In this document: positions 16,351-23,815 of the stretch, piece after piece
How positions within the stretch are numbered: the stretch's first letter is position 1
How the letters are laid out: each line of letters opens with the position of its first letter
NCBI RefSeq assembly: GCF_019966535.1
Contig: NZ_JAIMID010000031.1
Span: 1 to 48,558 of the forward strand
Direction: 5' to 3'
Source of the DNA: Mesobacterium pallidum
Lineage (GTDB): Bacteria; Pseudomonadota; Alphaproteobacteria; Rhodobacterales; Rhodobacteraceae
Length of the DNA stretch: 48,558 bases
Made by a program: the position numbers and the translations under genes
The notes under the pieces: model-generated
Seen by the model: only the letters and a program-made list of their open reading frames with translations
Told to the model about the DNA's origin: nothing
Database searches by the model: none

Positions 16351-17334
16351 TCAAGACCCCGGCAAATAGAATTCCGTAATCCCCCGCTTCCCCTCCGCGC
16401 GACCGAGTTGGACGATCACATCGATGGATTTCCGGATGTATTCGCGTACCTCGGCGAATGTTAGAGGCGTCCCTGCCTGCAGCACCATGATGGCCAGCCG
16501 GTCGATCGCGAGTTCCGCGGTCTCTGAGTGGATCGTGGAGACCGACCCACCATGGCCGGTGTTGATCGCTTCGAGATAGGTCAGGGCTTCGGCGCCGCGC
16601 AGCTCGCCGACGATAATCCGGTCGGGGCGCATGCGGAGGGAGGCCTGGAGGAGGGCGTTGGCGCTGCGTTGTGAACTGGCACCGCGGTCGGCAAGGAGGG
16701 CGACGGTGTTGGGTTGGCCGGGGAAGAGCTCGAAGGCGTCCTCGATAGTGATCAGCCGTTCGTGCTCGCTCACATGCGTCAGGAGGTGGCGGGCGAAAGT
16801 GGTCTTGCCGGTCGAGGTGCCGCCGCTGATCAGGACGTTGAGCCGCGCTTCGACAAGGGTCTGCAGTGCGGCCTCGAGATTTTCCTCGGCAAGACTGGCG
16901 ATGTTCTTCATCTTCTCGGCGCGGAGCGCATCCAGCGAGACGGCCTTGCCGAAGAGATAGGCCGGGGCGTAATCTCGGACGCTGCCCGAGGCAAAAAGGC
17001 GGATGGTGATCGAAGCGCCGCGATCGATGGCGGGCGGCACGGCGACCTGGACCCGAAGCGGGCGGCCTGCATATTCTACCTTGCCGGAGACGAGGGGGTT
17101 CTTTTCAGAAACGCGGGCCTTGGCATCGCCGACGATGGTTTGGGCCATGTTGAGCGCGGCGGTGCGATCCACGGTCTGACCTTCGTGGTGCATGGTGGCG
17201 TCACCCGCCACCTCGAGCCAGACCTTGCCGTCCGGGTTGATCGCGATCTCGACCACGTCGTCGCGTCTCAGCAGGTCGCGGAACGGATCGAGATAGCGCT
17301 CGAGGTATGAGGCTGGCGATGCCTGATCCATCAT
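16351..17334 (-). CDS. virB11: T4SS ATPase VirB11
   Basis: A 327-residue hexameric secretion ATPase that acts at the inner face of the cytoplasmic membrane and powers pilus assembly and substrate transfer. Walker A is GGTSTGKTT (171-179), the Asp box lies in ITIEDAFEL, and MRPDRIIVGELRGAEAL and TGHGGSVSTIHS are the classical Walker B and His-box motifs. Start is ATG 17334, 79 bases downstream of virB10. It is the last gene of the virB operon. The C-terminus ends close to the inverted repeat at 16223-16257. Confidence 0.95.
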   Translation of the reverse strand: MMDQASPASYLERYLDPFRDLLRRDDVVEIAINPDGKVWLEVAGDATMHHEGQTVDRTAALNMAQTIVGDAKARVSEKNPLVSGKVEYAGRPLRVQVAVPPAIDRGASITIRLFASGSVRDYAPAYLFGKAVSLDALRAEKMKNIASLAEENLEAALQTLVEARLNVLISGGTSTGKTTFARHLLTHVSEHERLITIEDAFELFPGQPNTVALLADRGASSQRSANALLQASLRMRPDRIIVGELRGAEALTYLEAINTGHGGSVSTIHSETAELAIDRLAIMVLQAGTPLTFAEVREYIRKSIDVIVQLGRAEGKRGITEFYLPGS

Positions 17335-17413
17335 TTCGGTGGTTCCGGTAGTATTGAATCTGGTTTCGCTGCCTCTCGCCTGCGGCTCGAACGCGAAACC
17401 TGATGCTTCTTTT

Positions 17414-18856
17414 TCATTGTGAACCGGAACCCCCGTATATCACCACATCCCGGTCCACGAGCACGGTGACCGAGGCACCCTGATCGACATAGATCGTCGG
17501 CGCAATCGAGACCTGATCGGCGATGACCGACCCGACAGCATCCTGGAGGTCGCTTCCGACATCGCCCAGGACGATGCTGGTCGTTTCATTGTTGGCGCTC
17601 TCCGCTGCCACGGCTGGCGCCGCCCCGATCACGGAAATCAGCGCCGCCCCGCCGAAGCGCTCGGCGAACTTGGTGTCGACGAGACCGGTGAGGCCCGAGC
17701 GGCCGAGCTGGTCCCCGCCCACAGCGGCGATTTCCATCGAGGTGCCGTCCGGTGTCAAGACGCGGGTCCAGAGGATCAGGATTCGCTTCTGGTGCATCTC
17801 GATGCCGGAGCGGTATTGGCCAAAAAGGCGGGAGCCCCGGGGGATCAGGATCCGGTCCCCGGAAAAGGCCGGGACCGGCTCGGAGACAACCGCGACCACT
17901 GAGCCCGGCAGATCGCTGTTGATGGCGGTCTGGAGCGCGGCCTGAATGACGGACCCTTGGGTGAGCGTGCGCTCGGGATGGGTGAGGCGCGCGGCCTCCT
18001 GCACCTCGAGCGGTCGCGCGCTTTGCAGGAAAGCCTCATTGCCCGAGAGGGCCGGTCCACTTGCGCCGGCGGCAACAGGATCGGGAGCCGCCGCGCCACT
18101 TTGGCCGCCGCGCGGACCGTCGGCATAGACTATGGCTGGCGATTTGATCTGCGCGGTCAGAAGCTCCTCGGCGACCCGTTCGGCCTCGCGCTGGCGTTGT
18201 TCCTCTTCCTGGCGGCGGCGTTCTTCGAGAAGGCGCTGATCGGCGATCAGCCCTTCGCGGTCGAGCTCAGCCTCAAGCCCCTCGCGCTGCGCCCTTTCGG
18301 CATCAAGCATGGCCTGCAGGCCTTCAATGCGGGTCTCGGTCTGGCGCTGCAGGTTGGCCAGTTCGGTTTCCTTGGCGGCGAGCGTCGCTTCAAGCGCCGC
18401 CTTCTGTTCGTCGAAGGCTTCGCGCAGGTCCGCGACGGCGGACTGGATTTCCGAGTTGCGCGCGGCCTGACTGGCGGCGAGGGCTTCGCGGAGTTTGGCG
18501 ATCTCGGCCAGCACCTCGGCGCTTGGCTCGGGGGCCGGGGCCGCAGGCACGTCGAGCGCCTCCTCGACGGCGATCAGCGCGTCATTCACCCTTTGCTCGT
18601 TCTCGTCGGGTGGAAACTCCAGCCGCCCGCCGGTGCCGGGGCGGCGGTTCTGGAAGGTCTCGACGTCCGAGGTCTCAAGCGCGCTGTCACCCTCCTGCAG
18701 ACCGGTGGCCAGGAAATACGCGACCCCGGCGCCGCCAAGCGCGAGGGCGGCGGCGAGCGCGCCGACCCCTAGGCTGTTGCCGCGGCGCTTGGACTTGCCG
18801 CGCTGGCTGAATTGATCAAGGCGGTTCTGAAGGTCGGGAGGGGGTTGATCGGCCAT
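17414..18856 (-). CDS. virB10: T4SS core protein VirB10
   Basis: A 480-residue protein that spans the envelope. A short cytoplasmic part is followed by one membrane helix (about 30-52), a long charged coiled-coil region (about 105-225, Glu/Ala/Gln/Arg rich), and the C-terminal VirB10/TrbI beta-barrel domain with RILIPRGSRLFGQYRSG and IAPTIYVDQGASVTVLVDRD. It connects the ATPases with the outer-membrane pore. Its start lies two bases behind the virB9 stop, so the genes are coupled. The coiled-coil is longer than in the Agrobacterium protein (377 residues overall there). Confidence 0.95.
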   Translation of the reverse strand: MADQPPPDLQNRLDQFSQRGKSKRRGNSLGVGALAAALALGGAGVAYFLATGLQEGDSALETSDVETFQNRRPGTGGRLEFPPDENEQRVNDALIAVEEALDVPAAPAPEPSAEVLAEIAKLREALAASQAARNSEIQSAVADLREAFDEQKAALEATLAAKETELANLQRQTETRIEGLQAMLDAERAQREGLEAELDREGLIADQRLLEERRRQEEEQRQREAERVAEELLTAQIKSPAIVYADGPRGGQSGAAAPDPVAAGASGPALSGNEAFLQSARPLEVQEAARLTHPERTLTQGSVIQAALQTAINSDLPGSVVAVVSEPVPAFSGDRILIPRGSRLFGQYRSGIEMHQKRILILWTRVLTPDGTSMEIAAVGGDQLGRSGLTGLVDTKFAERFGGAALISVIGAAPAVAAESANNETTSIVLGDVGSDLQDAVGSVIADQVSIAPTIYVDQGASVTVLVDRDVVIYGGSGSQ

Positions 18857-18858
18857 GG

Positions 18859-19581
18859 TCAGTTGCTCACATAGATCGCGCTCTCGTCGCGCCAGGCGCA
18901 GATCGCCTCGTCCCCGATACGCAGCGTCCAGTAGGTGTTCACTCCAAGCACCCGGACCGAGTTGCCTTGTTGGGTCCAGTTGACGGTGCGCTCACGGCCC
19001 TGGTCATCGGCCTTGAAGAGGGCGGGCTGGCGACCGTTCTCGGGGAAGACGAAATACGTATAGCGCCCGTCGTCATAGATTTGGCTGGGGCGGAAATCGC
19101 CCTCGCCCGAGACGCGGTAATTGTAGTTCCGCGGTGCCTCGAACCCTTTGGGCTGGGTTGCACCCGCCGCGCGGCGTTCCTCATCGGGGTAGCGGAAGCG
19201 CACCTCGAAAAACATGCCGGTGCGGTTCGGGATCGAACCCTCGCGCAGATGGAAGGAATAGGTGCGCCGGTTGGTGATCACCGTCATGTTGGTCGAGGCA
19301 TTGGCCACATGCGGTTTGATCGTGAGCACATTGCCAAGCTCGGGGATTGGATCGACCTGGAAGCTCTCAGTGTCGCCGACGATCACTGCTTCAAACCGCT
19401 CCCCCGCCCCGAAATGAATCGTCGTCGAATGCCGAAGATCGGTTTCGATCCGGTAGACCTGGTTTTCATTATAGACGGCGGTGCGAATGCGGATATCGAG
19501 CGGGCCGCCTTGCGGCGTGGCCTCGGCGAAGGCAGCAACAGGAAGGGCAAGCGCCAGAAGGAGCGCGGGCAGGGTTTTCAT
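18859..19581 (-). CDS. virB9: T4SS core protein VirB9
   Basis: A 240-residue periplasmic/outer-membrane core component. The signal peptide (MKTLPALLLALALPVAAFA) ends near residue 19. The segments TTIHFGAGERFEAVIVGD and NMTVITNRRTYSFHLREG are typical of VirB9/CagX, as are the C-terminal YTYFVFPENGRQPALF and WTLRIGDEAICAWRDES. It forms the outer ring of the channel with VirB7 and VirB10. It follows virB8 after five bases. Confidence 0.95.
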   Translation of the reverse strand: MKTLPALLLALALPVAAFAEATPQGGPLDIRIRTAVYNENQVYRIETDLRHSTTIHFGAGERFEAVIVGDTESFQVDPIPELGNVLTIKPHVANASTNMTVITNRRTYSFHLREGSIPNRTGMFFEVRFRYPDEERRAAGATQPKGFEAPRNYNYRVSGEGDFRPSQIYDDGRYTYFVFPENGRQPALFKADDQGRERTVNWTQQGNSVRVLGVNTYWTLRIGDEAICAWRDESAIYVSN

Positions 19582-19586
19582 CTTGG

Positions 19587-20267
19587 TCAGTTCTCCAGGG
19601 TCTCGGCGTCGACGCGGTAGGAGGTCACCACGAAGCCCAAGGGGTTGGCCCAGACGTCCTGAAGGCGCTGGCGGGTTTCGGGTTGGAAGTCGTAGCCGAC
19701 AGTGGCGACGTAAGACCGGGTCACGGTGCGGGTGTCGCGGGGGCGGCGCAGCGTACGGGTGAAGCGGACCTGGGCCACGCCGCGCTCGATCTGGTTCACC
19801 GATTTGATCACCACCTCGATCTTGGCGTCGCGGCCATAGACGGTGATCGGGTAATCTTCGTTGGTGGAGGACCAGAGATCACGCAGCGTGCGGGCGGCAT
19901 CGCCGTCCGAGCGATCGAGCACCGAGTTGATACGCTGCTCGCCATCGGTCAGGTCATAGGTTTCGCGGTCATCGACGTAGGCCACGAGATTGGCCTGGAT
20001 GATGGCATCGCTCTCGGAAAGCGTCAGGGCCTGAACGGCGGCGACCCGATCCATCTCGCCGGTTTCCTTGTCGACCACGACCACGAAGGTCTCGGTCGAT
20101 TTGAGCGGGAAGAGGCTCGCGCCCGCGACCATGCCGGCCACGCCAACCAGCACGCCGGCCGCCGCGACAAACCAGGCGAAACGCTCGCGCCGCCGTGGCC
20201 CGTAGATGAAATCCGCCTCGAAAGCGTCGCGGTCAGGCGCGGAGGAACTGGTCACAAGCTTCTTCAA
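19587..20267 (-). CDS. virB8: T4SS inner-membrane protein VirB8
   Basis: A 226-residue bitopic protein: a short cytoplasmic N-terminus, a membrane helix at about 31-53 (WFVAAAGVLVGVAGMVAGASLF), then the periplasmic VirB8 domain with YDLTDGEQRINSVLDR and the C-terminal QVRFTRTLRRPRDT and TSYRVDAETL. It acts as an assembly factor of the inner-membrane complex. Start is ATG 20267, 17 bases behind virB6. Confidence 0.95.
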   Translation of the reverse strand: MKKLVTSSSAPDRDAFEADFIYGPRRRERFAWFVAAAGVLVGVAGMVAGASLFPLKSTETFVVVVDKETGEMDRVAAVQALTLSESDAIIQANLVAYVDDRETYDLTDGEQRINSVLDRSDGDAARTLRDLWSSTNEDYPITVYGRDAKIEVVIKSVNQIERGVAQVRFTRTLRRPRDTRTVTRSYVATVGYDFQPETRQRLQDVWANPLGFVVTSYRVDAETLEN

Positions 20268-20284
20268 AGTCGTCGTCTTTCACA

Positions 20285-21298
20285 TCAGGGTTTGCGGAAG
20301 GCCTTGGCGGCAGAGAGAAGCGCGCCCGGGCTTTGCCGGATCATCTCGCCGGTTTTGACCACGCCCGCATTGGCCATCTGATTCAGCTCGTGCGGGGACT
20401 TGCCGGTGACGAGGCGGGAGGTCGCGCCGGTGCCATACTGGCGCGTGTTCACGAAGCCCTGACGTGCGAGGCCGGTCAGACCCACGGCATTCGAGGCAAT
20501 GCCCACCACGCCGGTGAGGTTGGAGGCGATGTAGGGCACCGAAGCCATGATCCCGGCGCTGAGGATCAGGATCACGAGGAAGGGCAGGATGAGGCTGACG
20601 GTCTCGACATCTCCGGGATCGGCGGAAGCATCCCCGATGGCCTCGGCGATCGCCACGATGATGCCCGCGGCGCCTGCTGCGGCGACGGGCATGAGCGCAT
20701 AGCCGATGGTGGCGCGGGTCCAGGCCTCGAAGAGGGATTGGGTCGGTTTGAAGAGCGAGGTCACGATCATGAAGGGGGCGATCACGATCATCAGCGCGAA
20801 GACGATGCGGGCGAAGGCGATGATCCCGGCGGTGACGGCGGCGAAAACGGCGGAAAGGACGAAGAAGATCGCGCCCAGGACCGCCCCGAAGACCCAGCCC
20901 GCGCGGTCGCCGATCGTGTCACCATAGGCGGTGATGCGGGCGACCATGTTGTCGAGGCTCTCATAGACCCCGGCCTCGTCGCCTGAGCCGGTGAGCGCCA
21001 GGATCGACGCGCCGACGGAGTCGGGCACCCGCGTGACGATGTCATAAATGACGCTGAAATTGTCCCAGCTCTGCGCAAAGATTCCCACGAGTGCCACCTT
21101 CATTCCGAAGGCAAAGCCGGTGCCGAAGGGCAGGGGGCGGAGTTGCATCACGGCGTTGATGCCGAGGAGGACGACAAGGAGCGTCGCGCCCGCCGAGATG
21201 ACATTACCGACCGAGGCCGCCGAGGAGACAAAGCCGTCCTGCGCCACGGTGTTCACCGCGGCGTCGACCTGGCTCAGGATGTCGCGAATGACCCCCAT
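20285..21298 (-). CDS. virB6: T4SS polytopic inner-membrane protein VirB6
   Basis: A 337-residue protein with about six hydrophobic segments (for example VISAGATLLVVLLGINAVMQ, AVLGAIFFVLSAVFAAVTAG and ALMPVAAAGAAGIIVAIAEA). This topology and its position between a virB5 gene and virB8 fit VirB6, the DNA-channel subunit of the inner membrane. The C-terminal 70 residues are hydrophilic. The start is ATG 21298, directly abutting the stop of the upstream small gene. Confidence 0.92.
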   Translation of the reverse strand: MGVIRDILSQVDAAVNTVAQDGFVSSAASVGNVISAGATLLVVLLGINAVMQLRPLPFGTGFAFGMKVALVGIFAQSWDNFSVIYDIVTRVPDSVGASILALTGSGDEAGVYESLDNMVARITAYGDTIGDRAGWVFGAVLGAIFFVLSAVFAAVTAGIIAFARIVFALMIVIAPFMIVTSLFKPTQSLFEAWTRATIGYALMPVAAAGAAGIIVAIAEAIGDASADPGDVETVSLILPFLVILILSAGIMASVPYIASNLTGVVGIASNAVGLTGLARQGFVNTRQYGTGATSRLVTGKSPHELNQMANAGVVKTGEMIRQSPGALLSAAKAFRKP

Positions 21299-21736
21299 TT
21301 ACTCCGCACAGGCCTCCACAACTTGCGCCTCGAGCGCGTCCGCCTTGGCGTAGAGCTCGAGCACGTTGAAGGGCAGACGCGGGTTGTCCGAGGTCTGGAA
21401 CCGGGGCAGGGCGGTGAGTGCCTGATCCCAGGTGAACTGGTCCAGCAGGCAGGTGCAGCTCTCCGACGCCAGCGCTTCCTCGGCAATCAGGATGCGCAGG
21501 ATTGCCCGGTAGCCGTTGCGGAGATAGGCGGTCTCGGCCAGATCTGCGGGCGGTTTCGGGACACGGCAGGCGTCGGCCTCGTCCCGCGCGATGGCCATCG
21601 AGTTGAAGGGCGTGTCGCCGGAAGGGTTCGTGCTCGGGGTCTGGGCCAGCGCGGCACTGGGCAGGGCGGCCACAACAAGCACGGCGAGGCCAAGAGACCG
21701 AATTGGCGCCAAGCTGTAGGTCATGAACATTCTCAT
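21299..21736 (-). CDS. Small exported protein of the virB operon
   Basis: A 145-residue protein with a signal peptide (cut probably after AALAQ, about residue 31) and four cysteines in the mature part (CRV, CTC, CAE), suggesting disulfide bonds in the periplasm. I do not recognise the family. It sits between virB5 and virB6 with an ATGA overlap to virB5 and no gap to virB6, so it belongs to the operon and is probably an accessory periplasmic T4SS part. An internal ATG at 21724 is a possible alternative start. Confidence 0.8.
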   Translation of the reverse strand: MRMFMTYSLAPIRSLGLAVLVVAALPSAALAQTPSTNPSGDTPFNSMAIARDEADACRVPKPPADLAETAYLRNGYRAILRILIAEEALASESCTCLLDQFTWDQALTALPRFQTSDNPRLPFNVLELYAKADALEAQVVEACAE

Positions 21737-22500
21737 GGATCCACCGCCATCGAGCGGAACTTGCGCTCATCCGCGAGGGTTGCGGCGTCGACAACGCCAA
21801 GCTGGCCGGCACTGACGCCTTGCGCCGCTTCCAGCCGCCAGATCTGGGTCAGGATGATGCCGAGCTCGGCGGTGACGCGGGTGTTGAGATCGACGGCAGC
21901 TTTCAGCCCGTCCTGGTCGTCGATGAGCCCGACCATGGTTTCGAGCCGCTCAAGGCTTTGACCGGCCTCCTCGTGGCTTTCCTGCGCGGCGACGGACAAC
22001 ATGGCGCTGGCCCCGGCCGAGGTGGCGATGCGGTTGTCTGCGGGCTGATTGGAGTCCGAGAGCGTGCTCAGGCGCTCCGAAGTAAACCCACTGCCCGAAA
22101 GCACGCGCTCGACCGAGGCCGAAAGCTCGGCGCCGGGATTGAAGCCGCTCAGAAAATCGCCACTGGCCAAAGACTGCGCGGTGTTGAGCGGGGCGACGAG
22201 CTTGCCGCGAAGGGCGCGAAACTCCTCGACCGTGGCAAAAAGCTCACCAAGCCCGCTGCCCTCAATGAGCGAGGTCAGTTGCGCCTCGAGGTTCGTGAGC
22301 TGCGACAGCTGGGTTTCCAGTTCCAGCCGCATGGTCGCGAGCTGCTGCATCTGGACATTCAGGTCCTCGGCCATGTGCTCGAGCTGGGCCACGAGTTGAC
22401 CAAGCTGCGAGCCATCAAAGGTTGGTACGCCCTGGGCCGTTGCAGGCGAGGCAAACCCGAGTGTGGTGACCGCAGCTACGGTCAGGAGAAGCTGTCTCAT
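21733..22500 (-). CDS. virB5: T4SS minor pilin VirB5-like protein
   Basis: A 255-residue exported protein: signal peptide (1-22, ending PATAQ), then a helical, Gln/Leu-rich coiled-coil (LVAQLEHMAEDLNVQMQQLA and following), fitting VirB5/TrbJ, which sits at the pilus tip. Its mature N-terminus (QGVPTFDGSQLG) and its C-terminal region (LKAAVDLNTRVTAELGIIL) are closely matched by the upstream gene at 22497-23609, which carries an added transglycosylase domain. It overlaps that gene by four bases (ATGA) and the next one likewise. Confidence 0.88.
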   Translation of the reverse strand: MRQLLLTVAAVTTLGFASPATAQGVPTFDGSQLGQLVAQLEHMAEDLNVQMQQLATMRLELETQLSQLTNLEAQLTSLIEGSGLGELFATVEEFRALRGKLVAPLNTAQSLASGDFLSGFNPGAELSASVERVLSGSGFTSERLSTLSDSNQPADNRIATSAGASAMLSVAAQESHEEAGQSLERLETMVGLIDDQDGLKAAVDLNTRVTAELGIILTQIWRLEAAQGVSAGQLGVVDAATLADERKFRSMAVDP

Positions 22501-23609
22501 TCGGGAACTCCCATCTGCATGAAGTCGCGCTCGGCCAGCCGGTCGGCGACGAGGTGCTGCGCATAGGCCGCCTCGCGCTGCTGGTTTGCGGCCATCAGCC
22601 GGACGCGGAGATTGAGGATGCGGCCGATCTCGGCCTTGGCGTAGGTATTGAGTTCCCAGGCCGCCTTGGCATTGGGCTGCGCGTCGATCTGCAGGATGAT
22701 CGCGCGGAGGCGATTGATGACCTGTTCGGTCGTGGCGGAGCTGTCGGCGGCGTAATAGACGCCGGCCTCGGAGATGCTGGCATATTCGGCGAGCGCAAAG
22801 TCTGAAGGTGAGAGCGTGCCGAGCGCATCGGCACCGCCCACAACGGCGAGGTATTCGTTGTAGAACTTCGAGATGTTGCGGACGTAGCCTTGGGTCTCGG
22901 CAAAAGGCGGCACGCCACCGTATTCGATCACCCGGCCCGGGCCCGCGTTATAGGCCGCGAGCGCATGGGGGATATTGCCGAAACGGTTGAGCTGGGTCGT
23001 GATGTAGCGCGCGCCACCGCGCAAGTTGTCTTTCACATCATAGCGGTCGACTCCAAGATCGGAGGCGGTGCCGGGCATGAGCTGAGTCAGCCCATAGGCT
23101 CCGACCGGGCTTTCGGCGGCGACATTAAAGCGGCTCTCCTGCTTGATCAGGGCCTGGAAGAGACAGCGCCACTGGGTGGCCGAGAGACCCGCGCGGGCCA
23201 CACCGGGGGCGCCTGCGAATTCGCCCGCGACCTCGACGATCATCATCTCGACCGTCTCGCGGCCCTCGCCGAAAAGGCGGCTGTTCATCGGGTTCGGATC
23301 GGTGTTGGGATAGACCGCCGCCACTCCGAAATCCGCATTGCCCTCGAGCGCGCGGATATCGAAGCCGGGACCGATGATCGCCGCCGTCATCTCCTCGAAG
23401 ACGCGCAGTTGGTCGGCCTGGACATCGGCCAACGTGGACTCCGTCCGATCCTTGTCCTGCTGGACGCCCAGATCTTCGGCAAGCGCCGTCACCCGCGCGA
23501 TGGCGCGACCGATCGCGGAATTGTCCTGCGTCGGCACGCCCTGGGCATGCGCAGGCAGGGCACCGAGGCCGAGGCAGAGCCCGGCGGATATGATCGCGGC
23601 ACGGCTCAT
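22497..23609 (-). CDS. VirB5-like protein with internal lytic transglycosylase domain
   Basis: The 370-residue protein has a signal peptide (1-23), a VirB5-like N-terminal helix (QGVPTQDNSAIGRAIARVTA; the AEDLGVQ that follows matches the neighbour's AEDLNVQ), then an SLT domain at about 143-255 (ALIKQESRFNV with catalytic Glu158, GAYGLTQLMPGTA, AYNAGPGRV), and a C-terminal part (AKAAWELNTYAKAEIGRIL) again homologous to VirB5 at 21733. It should open peptidoglycan locally while being part of the pilus-associated machinery. ATG 23609 overlaps the lipoprotein stop (ATGA); an in-frame extension to 23789 runs through the lipoprotein gene and is not real. A second transglycosylase is encoded at 26880. 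Confidence 0.87.
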   Translation of the reverse strand: MSRAAIISAGLCLGLGALPAHAQGVPTQDNSAIGRAIARVTALAEDLGVQQDKDRTESTLADVQADQLRVFEEMTAAIIGPGFDIRALEGNADFGVAAVYPNTDPNPMNSRLFGEGRETVEMMIVEVAGEFAGAPGVARAGLSATQWRCLFQALIKQESRFNVAAESPVGAYGLTQLMPGTASDLGVDRYDVKDNLRGGARYITTQLNRFGNIPHALAAYNAGPGRVIEYGGVPPFAETQGYVRNISKFYNEYLAVVGGADALGTLSPSDFALAEYASISEAGVYYAADSSATTEQVINRLRAIILQIDAQPNAKAAWELNTYAKAEIGRILNLRVRLMAANQQREAAYAQHLVADRLAERDFMQMGVPE

Positions 23610-23815
23610 TCCGGACGGGGCAGGGGCTCGAAGGAGCAGTCGGCCTTGGCCGTCTCCTGAACCGGTGCGCCCATGGTCGAGACCGAGAACGCGGACCGCG
23701 TCACCTGCGGCTCGCCATTGCGTCCGAAGCAGGGCGAGGTCTTTTCGGTGTATTTCTCGCACGCGGCCAGAAGGCTCGCGGCGGCGCAAAGCGCGACAAG
23801 GGGTTTCGAACTCAT
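23606..23815 (-). CDS. Small lipoprotein, VirB7-like position
   Basis: A 69-residue protein with a lipoprotein signal (MSSKPLVALCAAASLLAAC; lipobox LAAC, lipidated Cys19) and two further cysteines (SPCFG, DCSFE). It lies between virB4 and the transglycosylase gene with ATGA overlaps on both sides, so translation is coupled. Its size and lipidation fit the VirB7 role of anchoring VirB9 in the outer membrane, but its position differs from the Agrobacterium order and the sequence is not diagnostic. Confidence 0.75.
   Translation of the reverse strand: MSSKPLVALCAAASLLAACEKYTEKTSPCFGRNGEPQVTRSAFSVSTMGAPVQETAKADCSFEPLPRPE

Noticed and set aside
16261..17334. Plus-strand frames opposite virB11
   Set aside because: Shadow frames of the conserved VirB11 coding sequence.
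23610..23789. Longer start for the transglycosylase-VirB5 protein
   Set aside because: The extension overlaps the lipoprotein gene in another frame, and the signal peptide begins at ATG 23609.
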